A stretch of 64,000 nucleotides of DNA, taken from the NCBI RefSeq assembly GCF_016679925.1, contig NZ_JAEQBW010000005.1, positions 124,001 through 188,000 of the forward strand, in the 5' to 3' direction. Below the pieces are notes generated by a model. It saw nothing but the letters and a program-made list of their open reading frames with translations. It was not told the DNA's origin and made no database searches. Shown piece after piece: positions 53,079-61,136 of this stretch (position 1 is its first letter; every line of letters starts with the position of its first letter). This DNA comes from Marivirga aurantiaca. Lineage in GTDB: Bacteria; Bacteroidota; Bacteroidia; Cytophagales; Cyclobacteriaceae. Position numbers and translations under genes: made by a program.

Positions 53079-54008
53079 TTACTCTACAACATCAACTAAC
53101 TCAACTTCAAAAATCAAGATAGAGTTAGGGGGAATAGCAGCGCCAGCCTGTCTGGAACCATATGCCAAACCTGAAGGAATTAAAAAAGTAGCTTTAGCAC
53201 CTTCGTTTAACAATGCTATGCCTTCATCCCATCCCGGAATCACTCTTCCTTGCCCAATAGGGAATTCCAATGGCTCATATGGCCTCTGTTCATTATATAA
53301 CTCATTCTCTTTGGCGGTTTCCTCAATAGATGTATCGAAAACAGTACCATCCATTAATTTTCCAACATAATTCACTTTCACTGTATCTCCTTGATCCGGG
53401 GATTCTCCGCTTCCTTTTTCTTCTATTACATAATACAAGCCGGATTCAGTTTGCTGAGCATTTAAGTTATTCTCAGCTATATATTCCTGAATTAATTCAT
53501 CATCAATTGTTTTCTGAGCTTCAGCTTCCTTCTCCATCTTAGTCATCATCTCTTCCCTTTTCTGCTCTTGCCACATCACAAAGCCTGCAGAGTCATACTT
53601 TTGAATAGCTTTTGCATAAACAGTTATCCTTTCGTCTTTCTCCATATCTTCGCTCAGAGGCTGACGAAACCCTTTCATGAATATTTCATTGGCCGTTAAA
53701 ATAGTTTTAACACTATCGCCTACATGCATCTCTTTAAGGACAGAAAATAATTGCCCCCTTCTACCTAAAGTAGCCGAATCAATTTGCAAAGGCATTTCAC
53801 CTACTTCCTCACTATCTATCAATACGGAATCCTTGGAATCAATCATTTTAAGGGAATAAGTAACATAGTCCCCTTGTTCAAAGTCTTCTCCATTATCAGA
53901 GTTAATAACAACATATTCCACACCATCTGATGTAGTTTCCTTTTTATTAGAATCACAGGCAATTAAGAATGTAAAGCTAATTAATAAAATCGCGGTTAAA
54001 TTCTTCAT
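53079..54008 (-). CDS. Two-part FKBP-type peptidyl-prolyl isomerase lipoprotein, GldI-like
   Basis: 309 residues from the ATG at 54008 (the frame extends to 54026). Lipobox FLIAC. The N-terminal half (about 35-140) is a degenerate FKBP-like domain, followed by a charged helical linker (KREEMMTKMEKEAEAQ) and a canonical FKBP domain (VNYVGKLMDGTVFDTS, GRVIPGWDEGIALL, FLIPSGLAYG). In Flavobacterium the lipoprotein FKBP GldI is needed for gliding and lies near an nrnA-like gene, as here. It is longer than GldI, so the equivalence is not certain. Confidence 0.9.
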   Translation of the reverse strand: MKNLTAILLISFTFLIACDSNKKETTSDGVEYVVINSDNGEDFEQGDYVTYSLKMIDSKDSVLIDSEEVGEMPLQIDSATLGRRGQLFSVLKEMHVGDSVKTILTANEIFMKGFRQPLSEDMEKDERITVYAKAIQKYDSAGFVMWQEQKREEMMTKMEKEAEAQKTIDDELIQEYIAENNLNAQQTESGLYYVIEEKGSGESPDQGDTVKVNYVGKLMDGTVFDTSIEETAKENELYNEQRPYEPLEFPIGQGRVIPGWDEGIALLNEGAKATFLIPSGLAYGSRQAGAAIPPNSILIFEVELVDVVE

Positions 54009-54009
54009 A

Positions 54010-55044
54010 TCATACATACGTTTCAATTGGTTTTTTATTTTTTAGTTGTACTGAATATTCTTTAATAATGTTTTCAAAAAAGGCAACTGTGTCATCAAGG
54101 CTTTTATAGGAAATACCTCCGGCAGCATTCTTATGTCCTCCGCCATTAAAATAATGCGCGGCTAATGTATTTACCTCAAAATCGCCTATAGATCGCAAAG
54201 ACAATTTAACCCCTTCTTCGCTTTCTGTAAACAAAGCAGCCATAGTGATTCCATTAATAGAAAGTGCATAGTTAACCAATCCTTCCGTATCACCTGTTCT
54301 GGATTTAAATTTTTCCAAATCTTTCATTGAAATGGCAAAATATGCTACGTGGTACTCCGGAAATACTTTCAACCTTTGGCTAAGGGCAAATCCTAAAAAT
54401 TTTAACCTGTCTAAAGAATTGGTGTCATAAATTAAACGTGACACTTCAGAATTATTAGCTCCTAAATCAATTAATTCTGCTACAATCTCATGAACTTCTT
54501 TATTGGTATTAGGGTGCTTGAAGGAACCTGTATCCGTCATGATACCAGCATAAAAGCATTCTGCAATATCTTTATCTACTAAATGTTTATCCCCATATGC
54601 CACGATAGTTTTATAAACCAATTGTGCAGTGGAGGCAGAACCAACATCATGATAACCATAATCAGCAAATTGCTCAGGCTCTCTATGATGGTCGATTAAC
54701 ACTTTCTTTGCAGAGGAATTCCTGACCAACTCTCCCAATTCTTTTATTCTTTTCAAATTGGAAAAATCAAGGCAAAAGATGATATCAGCTTTATTGACTA
54801 AAGATTGAGAAAGACTTTCATTTCCGTCTGAAAACACTACCACTTTGTCATTTCCTTTCATCCAGGCAAGAAAATCCGCATAATCCGATGGCGTGATTAC
54901 GGTTACTTGATGGCCCTTTTTGATCAAATAGTTGTAAAGACCCAAACTACTCCCTAACGCATCAGCATCGGGCTTATGATGTGTGGTGATTATTATATTT
55001 TGAGGTATTTCCAGTACCTCTTTTAGTTTTAATATATCTTGCAT
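54010..55044 (-). CDS. nrnA: Bifunctional oligoribonuclease/PAP phosphatase NrnA (DHH family)
   Basis: 344 residues. DHH-domain motifs: HHKPDADALGSSLG (about 22-35), VFSDGNE with LDFSNL, IDHHREPEQF (DHH) and the DHHA1 motif GGGHKNAAGG near the C-terminus. It hydrolyses short RNA oligomers and 3'-phosphoadenosine 5'-phosphate. First gene of the minus-strand run reaching trkA. Confidence 0.95.
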   Translation of the reverse strand: MQDILKLKEVLEIPQNIIITTHHKPDADALGSSLGLYNYLIKKGHQVTVITPSDYADFLAWMKGNDKVVVFSDGNESLSQSLVNKADIIFCLDFSNLKRIKELGELVRNSSAKKVLIDHHREPEQFADYGYHDVGSASTAQLVYKTIVAYGDKHLVDKDIAECFYAGIMTDTGSFKHPNTNKEVHEIVAELIDLGANNSEVSRLIYDTNSLDRLKFLGFALSQRLKVFPEYHVAYFAISMKDLEKFKSRTGDTEGLVNYALSINGITMAALFTESEEGVKLSLRSIGDFEVNTLAAHYFNGGGHKNAAGGISYKSLDDTVAFFENIIKEYSVQLKNKKPIETYV

Positions 55045-55178
55045 GTAGAATCATTAACCCTATTTGGTTTAGATTGATTTGCAAAGTTGCTAAGAATTTA
55101 AAGAAAAACAAATCATAAACTTCGGAAAGGCGTGTGTATAAAATCAAAAGGATAAGTACATTTTACCCAGATAAAATA

Positions 55179-55207
55179 TTTGTAATCAGAATTATCCTTT
55201 AAATTTG
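55179..55207 (+). promoter_or_regulatory. Promoter TTTG-N17-TAAATTTG for ndk
   Basis: TTTG at 55179-55182 and TAAATTTG at 55200-55207, 17 bases apart. The -7 box is exact; the spacing is a little short. It is 32 bases upstream of the ATG at 55240, and the alternative GTG start at 55207 lies in the box. Confidence 0.6.
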
Positions 55208-55239
55208 TGGCAAAATTCATAAACAATAATAAAAGAAAA

Positions 55240-55659
55240 ATGGCTGGAAACAGAACCTTCACGATGATTAAGCCCGATGCTGTGGCTGCCAACAATATTG
55301 GAGCAATTACCAAAATGATAGAAGAGGCAGGATTCAGGATTGTGGCAATGAAAATGACTAAACTTTCAAGCGAAAGAGCTGGTCAGTTTTATGCTGTACA
55401 TAAAGAAAGACCTTTTTATAATGACCTTTGCAATTACATGTCAAGCGGACATATTGTAGCCATGATATTGGAAAAAGACAACGCAATAGCTGATTTCAGA
55501 AAGTTAATAGGCGCAACTAATCCTGCCGATGCTGAGGAAGGTACAATACGTAAATTGTATGCTAAATCTATTGAAGCCAATGCTGTGCATGGTTCGGATT
55601 CTGATGAAAACGCACAAATAGAGGGGAGTTTCTTTTTTGCGGATATTGAGAAGTTTTAA
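55240..55659 (+). CDS. ndk: Nucleoside-diphosphate kinase
   Basis: 139 residues from the ATG at 55240. It moves the gamma-phosphate between nucleoside triphosphates and diphosphates through a phosphohistidine: H117 in NAVHGSDS is the active-site residue. Family motifs TMIKPDAV (8-15) and [11 protein letters not shown] are present. An 11-codon extension to a GTG at 55207 is possible but unlikely because of the promoter. A perfect terminator follows 22 bases after the stop. Confidence 0.97.
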   Translation: MAGNRTFTMIKPDAVAANNIGAITKMIEEAGFRIVAMKMTKLSSERAGQFYAVHKERPFYNDLCNYMSSGHIVAMILEKDNAIADFRKLIGATNPADAEEGTIRKLYAKSIEANAVHGSDSDENAQIEGSFFFADIEKF

Positions 55660-55681
55660 TTAAAAACAAAAAACTTCTTAA

Positions 55682-55718
55682 AGGCACTTACTTTACTAAA
55701 AAGTAGGTGCCTTTTTTT
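55682..55718 (+). terminator. Terminator of ndk
   Basis: AGGCACTTACTTT (55682-55694) pairs with AAAGTAGGTGCCT (55700-55712) with one T-G pair, 5-base loop and a T run to 55718. Classical intrinsic terminator. Confidence 0.92.
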
Positions 55719-55804
55719 ATATGGATGCATTCCAATTGTAAATAGAATGCAAATATTATAACTCGTACCTGCTTTTATGTAATATCCCACATTTACATAA
55801 ATCA

Positions 55805-55946
55805 TACCTTTGTGGCTGTTCATTCAGAATGGAAACTACAAGCTCTGTAAATACAGAAAGAAAATTAAAGATGAAACTGCGTTTGCAAGGTTATGTTTTT
55901 CTACCATGTGTCATAACCATGCAGCTTATAAGAAGCTACTTTTTTT
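55805..55946 (+). ncRNA. Candidate small RNA (promoter, hairpins, terminator)
   Basis: TACCTTTG (55805-55812) matches the -7 consensus. The predicted start near 55819 leads into three stem-loops: TCTGTA-AA-TACAGA (55844-55857), then TGCA-A-GGTTATG (55884-55895) paired with CATAACC-A-TGCA (55912-55923), and AGCTT-ATAAG-AAGCT (55923-55937) followed by a T7 run. A 39-codon frame from 55829 overlaps these stems but shows no protein-like pattern. I cannot assign it to any known RNA family. No -33 element is visible. Confidence 0.45.
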
Positions 55947-55966
55947 AAAACTAGAATTAATATTCA

Positions 55967-56092
55967 ATGGCTAATTTTTTTAAAACTACTTATGCTGCTT
56001 TAAAATCTAAGAAATACAGATGGGGCTGTTTTGTCATCATTCTTTTCATTTTAGTCCTGCTTTTTGCGATGTTTGGGGGATTGTTTTCCTGA
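55967..56092 (+). CDS. Small single-pass membrane protein, 41 residues, unknown function
   Basis: ATG at 55967 to TGA at 56090-56092. A short amphipathic N-terminus (MANFFKTTYAALKSKKYRW) with several lysines precedes a membrane helix (about 21-40, CFVIILFILVLLFAMFGGLF). This is the form of small membrane proteins that bind larger complexes. It is 20 bases past the terminator of the candidate RNA and upstream of two tRNAs on the opposite strand. Not recognised. Confidence 0.6.
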   Translation: MANFFKTTYAALKSKKYRWGCFVIILFILVLLFAMFGGLFS

Positions 56093-56171
56093 CAAAGTTG
56101 ATTTTTCCTATATTAATATTTTAGAATTGCTCTAAAACACAAAAAGCCTCGAATTGCTTCGAAGCTTTTTG

Positions 56172-56255
56172 TGCCAGGAGCGGGACTTGAACCCGCACGA
56201 GGTTGCCCTCACAAGATTTTAAGTCTTGCGTGTCTACCAATTTCACCATCCCGGC
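56172..56255 (-). tRNA. tRNA-Leu (anticodon TAA)
   Basis: Acceptor GCCGGGA (5' at 56255) pairs with TCCTGGC (56173-56179) with one G-T. The anticodon loop CTTAAAA between CAAGA and TCTTG gives TAA. A long variable arm (TGAGGGCAACCTCG), TTC loop (GGTTCAAGTCC) and D loop (TTGGTAGAC) are typical of class II tRNA-Leu. No CCA is encoded. Length 84. Confidence 0.95.
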
Positions 56256-56316
56256 AGGTATTTGCCATGTTTAAACAAAAAAATAGTGAGCAATAACTGC
56301 TCACTTATTTCTTTTG

Positions 56317-56389
56317 AGCGGGAGACGAGGTTCGAACTCGCGACCTCAACCTTGGCAAGGTTGCGCTCTACCAGCTGAGCTACTCTCGC
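56317..56389 (-). tRNA. tRNA-Gly (anticodon GCC)
   Basis: The cloverleaf is clear: CAACC-TTGCCAA-GGTTG gives anticodon GCC, the T arm has GTTCGAAC and the D loop AGCTGGTAGAGC. In the acceptor, GCGAGAG faces CTCCCGC, so position 4 is an A opposite C69, a mismatch where the related genes I recall have G. Whether it is genuine is discussed under findings. Encoded 62 bases from tRNA-Leu on the same strand. Confidence 0.94.
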
Positions 56390-56483
56390 TTATTTCCCCT
56401 TTGGGATTGCAAATTTAACACCACTTTTTTAAAATACAATAGATGCAGATGAAAATATTATTTTTTTTCTGCATTATAAAAAC

Positions 56484-57413
56484 TTAAGCTACCTGACTCT
56501 TCAATTTTTCCTTGATTTCCTTTGCCTCTTCTTTATTCTTTGACATCTTAATATGCTTAGGGACAGGCTTTAAATCCCAAATGAGTCCTAACCATGATAA
56601 TATTTTTAGTCCGTAAAAAGTTAAATCAACTTCCCACCAAAAGAAGCCCTGCCTAGCGGAGGTTTCATAATAATGGTGGTTATTGTGCCATCCCTCGCCT
56701 AAAGTCAGTAAAGCTAACCATACACTATTTCTTGATTCATCACCAGTTTCATACCGTTGACGCCCAAATTTGTGCATGATACTGTTAATTGAGAAAGTAG
56801 CATGATATAATATAATAGTGCTCAAGAAAAACCCAATAAACAAAGTCGAAAAACCAGCGGAGGTAAACATAGCCGCAATACTGCCACCATTTACAATACC
56901 CCCCAATGCCATTACAATAAGGGCCAATACGACAGGTGGAACTAAATAATTCTTATTTAGCCATCTTAGCTCAGGATATTTACTATAATCAGAAATTACT
57001 TTAAAATCTGTTTTTTTAAAATCAGTACCTATAATCCAGCCTACATGGGAGTACCAGAAACCGAAATGTAACATAGAGTGGGGATCTTTCAGTGTATCAC
57101 TGTTTCTATGGTGATGCCTGTGATGGGAGGCCCACCATAAAGCACCTTTTTGCGCGGAAGTTTGAGCAAAAAAGGCGATAAGAAACTGAAAAACTCTTGA
57201 GGTATTGTAACTCCTGTGTGCGAAATATCTATGGTAACCCCCTGTTACCCAAAACATTCGGGAAACATATAAAACCAGACAAACGATCCAGTCAAATAGA
57301 GTTGCACCTGTCCAAATAGCCCCTAAGGGCAAAAGGTGTACAATTGCAAAGCTAACTTCCTTTTTCCAGGTGCCTTTTTTTCTGAGTTTTAGGTTTTCTT
57401 GTATTGCAGCCAT
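56484..57413 (-). CDS. Acyl-CoA/fatty acid desaturase (delta-9 type)
   Basis: 309 residues. The three histidine boxes of membrane di-iron desaturases are all present: HRYFAH (about 62-67), HRHHH (about 98-102) and HNNHH (about 238-242). Four hydrophobic stretches fit the expected two hairpins. It inserts a cis double bond in acyl chains and so adjusts membrane fluidity. A basic C-terminal tail (KHIKMSKNKEEAKEIKEKLK) is extra. A -7 box (TATCTTTG, 57439-57432) lies 19 bases upstream. Confidence 0.94.
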   Translation of the reverse strand: MAAIQENLKLRKKGTWKKEVSFAIVHLLPLGAIWTGATLFDWIVCLVLYVSRMFWVTGGYHRYFAHRSYNTSRVFQFLIAFFAQTSAQKGALWWASHHRHHHRNSDTLKDPHSMLHFGFWYSHVGWIIGTDFKKTDFKVISDYSKYPELRWLNKNYLVPPVVLALIVMALGGIVNGGSIAAMFTSAGFSTLFIGFFLSTIILYHATFSINSIMHKFGRQRYETGDESRNSVWLALLTLGEGWHNNHHYYETSARQGFFWWEVDLTFYGLKILSWLGLIWDLKPVPKHIKMSKNKEEAKEIKEKLKSQVA

Positions 57414-57431
57414 GTATTAGTTAATTTGTTA

Positions 57432-57439
57432 CAAAGATA
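57432..57439 (-). promoter_or_regulatory. -7 box TATCTTTG for the desaturase gene
   Basis: Exact TAnnTTTG on the minus strand, 18 bases from the ATG at 57413. No TTG at the -33 distance, so one-element evidence. Confidence 0.45.
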
Positions 57440-57637
57440 GCCCTTTTAATAAAAGAAAAGACCAGCAGATAATTAAATTAGAAATGTAAAAACGATTTGA
57501 GAGAAAGATTGGTTCAGGATAATTTCCCAAAATTATCATTGCCGGTTTTAAGGAGTCACATTCTTGTTCAATATTTTGAGCCGTACTCAACATTTAAAAG
57601 CATTTCCTCCCAAATCTTCCATGATTTATTTTATCCC

Positions 57638-57658
57638 AATCCTTAGCAGGATTTTTTT
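57638..57658 (+). terminator. Orphan terminator-like hairpin
   Basis: AATCCT (57638-57643) and AGGATT (57648-57653) with loop TAGC and a T7 run (57652-57658). It does not follow any gene on the plus strand. It may end a short RNA or act as a leader attenuator for the DUF2267 gene 88 bases further on. Confidence 0.45.
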
Positions 57659-57745
57659 CCAAACACAAAACTCCTAAAGATTAATGTAGTATACCCTTAT
57701 AAAGGCCAACAGCATTTGATTTTTTAACCTTAAATTATATGAACC

Positions 57746-58198
57746 ATGGAAAACACAACCCAACAAAAAGTGAATTTTGAGAAATTTTCGCATGAATCAA
57801 ATCGCTTCATTAATAAGCTTTCCGAAGAGCTTGGGCATCCGGAAGAGCAAAATAGATCCTTCATTTTGTTAAGGTCAGTCATGCATGTGATTCGTGACAG
57901 AATAGCCATACCTGAATCTTTTGATCTTATGTCTCAGTTACCGTTAATATTGCGAGGCATATATACCGAACAGTGGAAATTTCATGACAAACCGCCACTT
58001 GAATACGACACAATAGAAGAAATGAAAGAGGAGGTGAAAAATTTACAGTCTCGTTTCGGAGAGGTAGAATTTAACTGGGAAAAGTCAACAGAAGAATTGA
58101 TCTCCATAGTGATTAACTGCTTGAAAGAATACCTAAGTGAAGGGCAAATTGACCATATCAGAAGCCAAATGCCAAAGGAAGTAAAAGGTCTGATATAA
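57746..58198 (+). CDS. DUF2267 family protein
   Basis: 150 residues, soluble and helical. The central block RSFILLRSVMHVIRDRIAIPESFDLMSQLPLILRGIYTEQW is the recognised DUF2267 core, a family of unknown function that is widespread and often found with stress or gas-vesicle genes. No other motifs. Acidic pI. It is preceded by an orphan hairpin and followed by a short hairpin at 58210-58232. Confidence 0.85.
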   Translation: MENTTQQKVNFEKFSHESNRFINKLSEELGHPEEQNRSFILLRSVMHVIRDRIAIPESFDLMSQLPLILRGIYTEQWKFHDKPPLEYDTIEEMKEEVKNLQSRFGEVEFNWEKSTEELISIVINCLKEYLSEGQIDHIRSQMPKEVKGLI

Positions 58199-58209
58199 TG
58201 AATCTAAAG

Positions 58210-58232
58210 CAGCAGAATGTCGGATTCTGCTG
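58210..58232 (+). terminator. Hairpin after the DUF2267 gene
   Basis: CAGCAGAAT (58210-58218) pairs exactly with ATTCTGCTG (58224-58232), loop GTCGG. The T run is weak (TTAATT), so termination is probable but not certain. Confidence 0.55.
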
Positions 58233-58284
58233 TTAATTAGCCTTTATTTCTCAAGTATTCACGGTTTGAAAACCGAACTTCAAA

Positions 58285-58366
58285 GCTATTAAGTTAAGAC
58301 AATCCTCCTTCTCTCTTTGGGGAAGGATGCAAGGAAGGGGTTTTAATTAAAGCTTAACTTAATAGC
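58285..58366. repeat. Candidate inverted-repeat (MITE-like) element between the DUF2267 gene and mutS
   Basis: GCTATTAAGTTAAG (58285-58298) and its exact complement CTTAACTTAATAGC (58353-58366) flank a 54-base centre made of pyrimidine- and G-rich stretches (TCCTCCTTCTCTC, GGGGAAGGAT). No transposase is present. Short non-coding elements with such ends often exist in many copies; whether this one does cannot be judged from one window. Confidence 0.5.
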
Positions 58367-58450
58367 GTTGGGAGGGGATTATAGGGGTGTTATTTGAATA
58401 AATAATAGTGTTATCAGCTGAAAAGATCAAATCTTATATAGTAGCAATCA

Positions 58451-58482
58451 GCTTTAGGTTAACGAAGCTTTAGGTTAACGAA
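58451..58482. repeat. 16-bp tandem duplication across the mutS stop codon
   Basis: GCTTTAGGTTAACGAA occurs twice in direct tandem (58451-58466 and 58467-58482), followed by a partial GCTTT. The mutS stop (TAA, 58475-58477) is in the second copy, and the first copy contains a spare stop in the same register of the repeat. A slippage product. Confidence 0.85.
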
Positions 58483-61090
58483 GCTTTCCCTTTAATTCGT
58501 TAAGCTTTAATAAAGCCTCTACAGGTGACAAAGTATTGATGTCCAGTTTATCCAATAGTTCCCTAATCTCTGTCAGCACAGGATCTGCTTCAAACATATT
58601 GAGCTGATAATTATTTTTAGGGATTTCCTGCATGCGCTTTTGCGTCTGATGACGGATTTTGTCTTTCTCAAGGTGATGCATGATTTCATTGGCCCGTAAT
58701 ACTACAGGATTAGGCATGCCTGCAATATGTGCCACATGGATACCAAAACTATGCTCGCTTCCACCTTTTTTAAGTTTCCGCATAAAGATGATCTCTCCAT
58801 TGATTTCCTTTACCGAAACATTGAAGTTTTTGATTCTCGGAAAGTCATTGGCCAATTGATTTAATTCATGATAATGGGTAGCAAATAACGTTTTCGCCTT
58901 TGATTTGGGATGATTATGGAGGAACTCAACTATACTCCATGCAATAGAAACTCCATCATATGTACTTGTTCCCCGGCCAATCTCATCCATTAAAATCAAA
59001 CTCCTATCCGAGAGATTATTTAAGATACTGGCTGTTTCCGTCATCTCTACCATAAAAGTAGATTCCCCTTTGGACAAATTATCAGAAGCACCTACTCTGG
59101 TGAACACTTTATCAATCAATCCTATTTCCGCAGACTTTGCCGGAACAAAGGATCCCATTTGTGCCATCAACACAATTAAGGCTGTTTGTCTAAGCAAAGC
59201 AGATTTACCTGCCATATTTGGTCCTGTAATCACCATAATCTGCTGCGTTTCATTATCAAGGTATACATCATTCGGAATGTATTCTTCACCATGTGGTAAT
59301 TGTTTTTCAATTACCGGATGACGGCCTTGTTTAATATCGAGCTCGTGACTTTCCGTAATGGTAGGACGCACGTATTTATTCTTTTGGGCAATTTCTGCAA
59401 AAGAAAGTAAGCAATCAACCATTGAAATTACGCGTGCATTTTGTTGGATAGGACTTACATAATCATTCGCATGTTTTAATATTTGCTGGAAAATCCTTTG
59501 CTCAATAGCTACCATTTTATCCTCCGCGCCTAAAATCTTCTCCTCATACTGCTTAAGCTCTTCAGTGATGTAGCGTTCAGCATTTACCAGCGTTTGTTTC
59601 CTGATCCATTCTTGTGGCACCTTGTCTTTGTGGGAGTTGGTTACCTCAAGATAGTAGCCGAATACTTTATTATAAGCTATTTTCAAGGAACTAATGCCAG
59701 TATTCTGCATTTCACGTTTCTGCATCTGCAGAAGGTAATCTTTACCTGAGTAAGCTATTTTCCTTAGTTCATCCAATGCCTCATCTACCCCTTCTTTAAT
59801 CAAATTCCCCTGATTGGTCAGCAATGGTGCATCATCATGAAGTTGTGTATCAATTAGCTCATATAAAAACTCACAGGGATTAATTTGATCTCCTAATTTC
59901 TTCAAAGCTTCTATCCCTGATTGAGAAAGTGCTTCCTTAACAGGAACGGCAAGACCTAATGCTTTCTTCAATTGTAACATTTCCCTGGGATTGATTCTGC
60001 CAACAGCGACTTTGGAAATTAACCGTTCCAGATCACCCATAGCTTTGAGGCTATTTTTTAGTGCATCAGCCAGCCCTTTATCCTTATAAAATGCCTCCAC
60101 TATATGCAACCTCTCTTCAATGATGGCTTTATCCTTCACCGGTAACACCATCCATTTTTTGATCATACGAGAACCCATTGGAGTTAAGGTTTCATCAAGA
60201 ATAGAAATTAAGGGTACGCCCCCCTCTTGTTGAGGATATACCAGTTCCAGGTTACGAATGGTAAATTTGTCCATCCACACGTATTTCTCTTCTTCTATTC
60301 TTGAGATAGAGACAATATGATCAATATCTTTATGTTCAGTCTCTTCCAAGTAGTGGAGAATAGCTCCGGCTGCAACAATTCCTTCCTGAATAGATTCAAT
60401 TCCAAACCCTTTCAGTGAATTTGTTTTAAAATGCTTAACTAATTTCTCATAAGTAAAGTCATAGGCATAAATCCAGTCTTCCAGATAATGGGTATTATAA
60501 TCATCAGAAAAAGCTTTCTCAAACTCAGCTCTTACTGCTTTGGAATATATAACTTCCGAAGGTTGAAACCCCTGTAGTAATTTGTCGATATAAGGCTTCT
60601 TACCTGAAGCAGTCATGAACTCTCCGGTAGAAATATCCAGAAAAGCCACACCCAGTACATCTTTAGTGAAATAAACTGAAGCGAGGTAGTTATTTCTACC
60701 CTGTTCCAGCACATTATCATCAAAACTCACTCCAGGTGTAACCAATTCTGTTACACCTCTTTTTACGATTCCTTTAACTGATTTGGGATCTTCCAGTTGA
60801 TCGCAGATAGCCACACGACAACCGGAACGAACTAATTTCGGCAAGTAATTATCCATTGAGTGATGAGGAAAACCCGCCAGCTCTATATGCGAAGCTGAAC
60901 CATTAGCCCTTTTTGTTAACACTATATTCAGGATTTTACTGGCTTTAACAGCATCTTCTCCAAAGGTTTCATAGAAATCGCCTACACGAAACAACAATAG
61001 GGCTCCCGGATACTTCGCCTTGATCTGGTTATATTGCTTCATCAATGGTGTTTCAGTCGCTTCTTTAGCTTTGGTGTGCGTTTTGGACAT
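58475..61090 (-). CDS. mutS: DNA mismatch repair protein MutS
   Basis: 871 residues. The mismatch-binding F-x-E motif is in GDFYETFGE (about 38-46), and the ATPase has Walker A TGPNMAGKS, then STFMVEMTE, Walker B LILMDEIGRGTSTYDG and ATHYHEL. Complete five-domain MutS1 with normal length; it recognises base mismatches after replication. The divergent SpoU-type gene starts 46 bases upstream. Confidence 0.98.
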   Translation of the reverse strand: MSKTHTKAKEATETPLMKQYNQIKAKYPGALLLFRVGDFYETFGEDAVKASKILNIVLTKRANGSASHIELAGFPHHSMDNYLPKLVRSGCRVAICDQLEDPKSVKGIVKRGVTELVTPGVSFDDNVLEQGRNNYLASVYFTKDVLGVAFLDISTGEFMTASGKKPYIDKLLQGFQPSEVIYSKAVRAEFEKAFSDDYNTHYLEDWIYAYDFTYEKLVKHFKTNSLKGFGIESIQEGIVAAGAILHYLEETEHKDIDHIVSISRIEEEKYVWMDKFTIRNLELVYPQQEGGVPLISILDETLTPMGSRMIKKWMVLPVKDKAIIEERLHIVEAFYKDKGLADALKNSLKAMGDLERLISKVAVGRINPREMLQLKKALGLAVPVKEALSQSGIEALKKLGDQINPCEFLYELIDTQLHDDAPLLTNQGNLIKEGVDEALDELRKIAYSGKDYLLQMQKREMQNTGISSLKIAYNKVFGYYLEVTNSHKDKVPQEWIRKQTLVNAERYITEELKQYEEKILGAEDKMVAIEQRIFQQILKHANDYVSPIQQNARVISMVDCLLSFAEIAQKNKYVRPTITESHELDIKQGRHPVIEKQLPHGEEYIPNDVYLDNETQQIMVITGPNMAGKSALLRQTALIVLMAQMGSFVPAKSAEIGLIDKVFTRVGASDNLSKGESTFMVEMTETASILNNLSDRSLILMDEIGRGTSTYDGVSIAWSIVEFLHNHPKSKAKTLFATHYHELNQLANDFPRIKNFNVSVKEINGEIIFMRKLKKGGSEHSFGIHVAHIAGMPNPVVLRANEIMHHLEKDKIRHQTQKRMQEIPKNNYQLNMFEADPVLTEIRELLDKLDINTLSPVEALLKLNELKGKLR

Positions 61091-61108
61091 GCTTTGCAGA
61101 AATGTTAT

Positions 61109-61116
61109 TAGTTTTG
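61109..61116 (+). promoter_or_regulatory. -7 box TAGTTTTG for the TrmH-family gene
   Basis: Exact TAnnTTTG match, 20 bases upstream of the ATG at 61137. The nearest TTTG elements upstream (61093-61096 and 61082-61085) have spacers of 12 and 23 bases, so the -33 assignment is open. Confidence 0.45.
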
Positions 61117-61136
61117 TACCTCAAAGATGATAAAAT

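Larger units (their letters stand above)
57414..57745. other. 332-base divergent intergenic region
   Basis: It lies between the desaturase and the DUF2267 gene. It contains the -7 box at 57432-57439 and an orphan terminator-like hairpin at 57638-57658. No small open frame with convincing features was found. The plus-strand promoter of the DUF2267 gene was not identified. Confidence 0.5.

Noticed and set aside
55829-55948. 39-codon plus-strand frame before the 41-residue gene
   Set aside because: Its bases form stems and a terminator, and the peptide has no signal, helix or domain pattern. Kept only as part of the candidate RNA.
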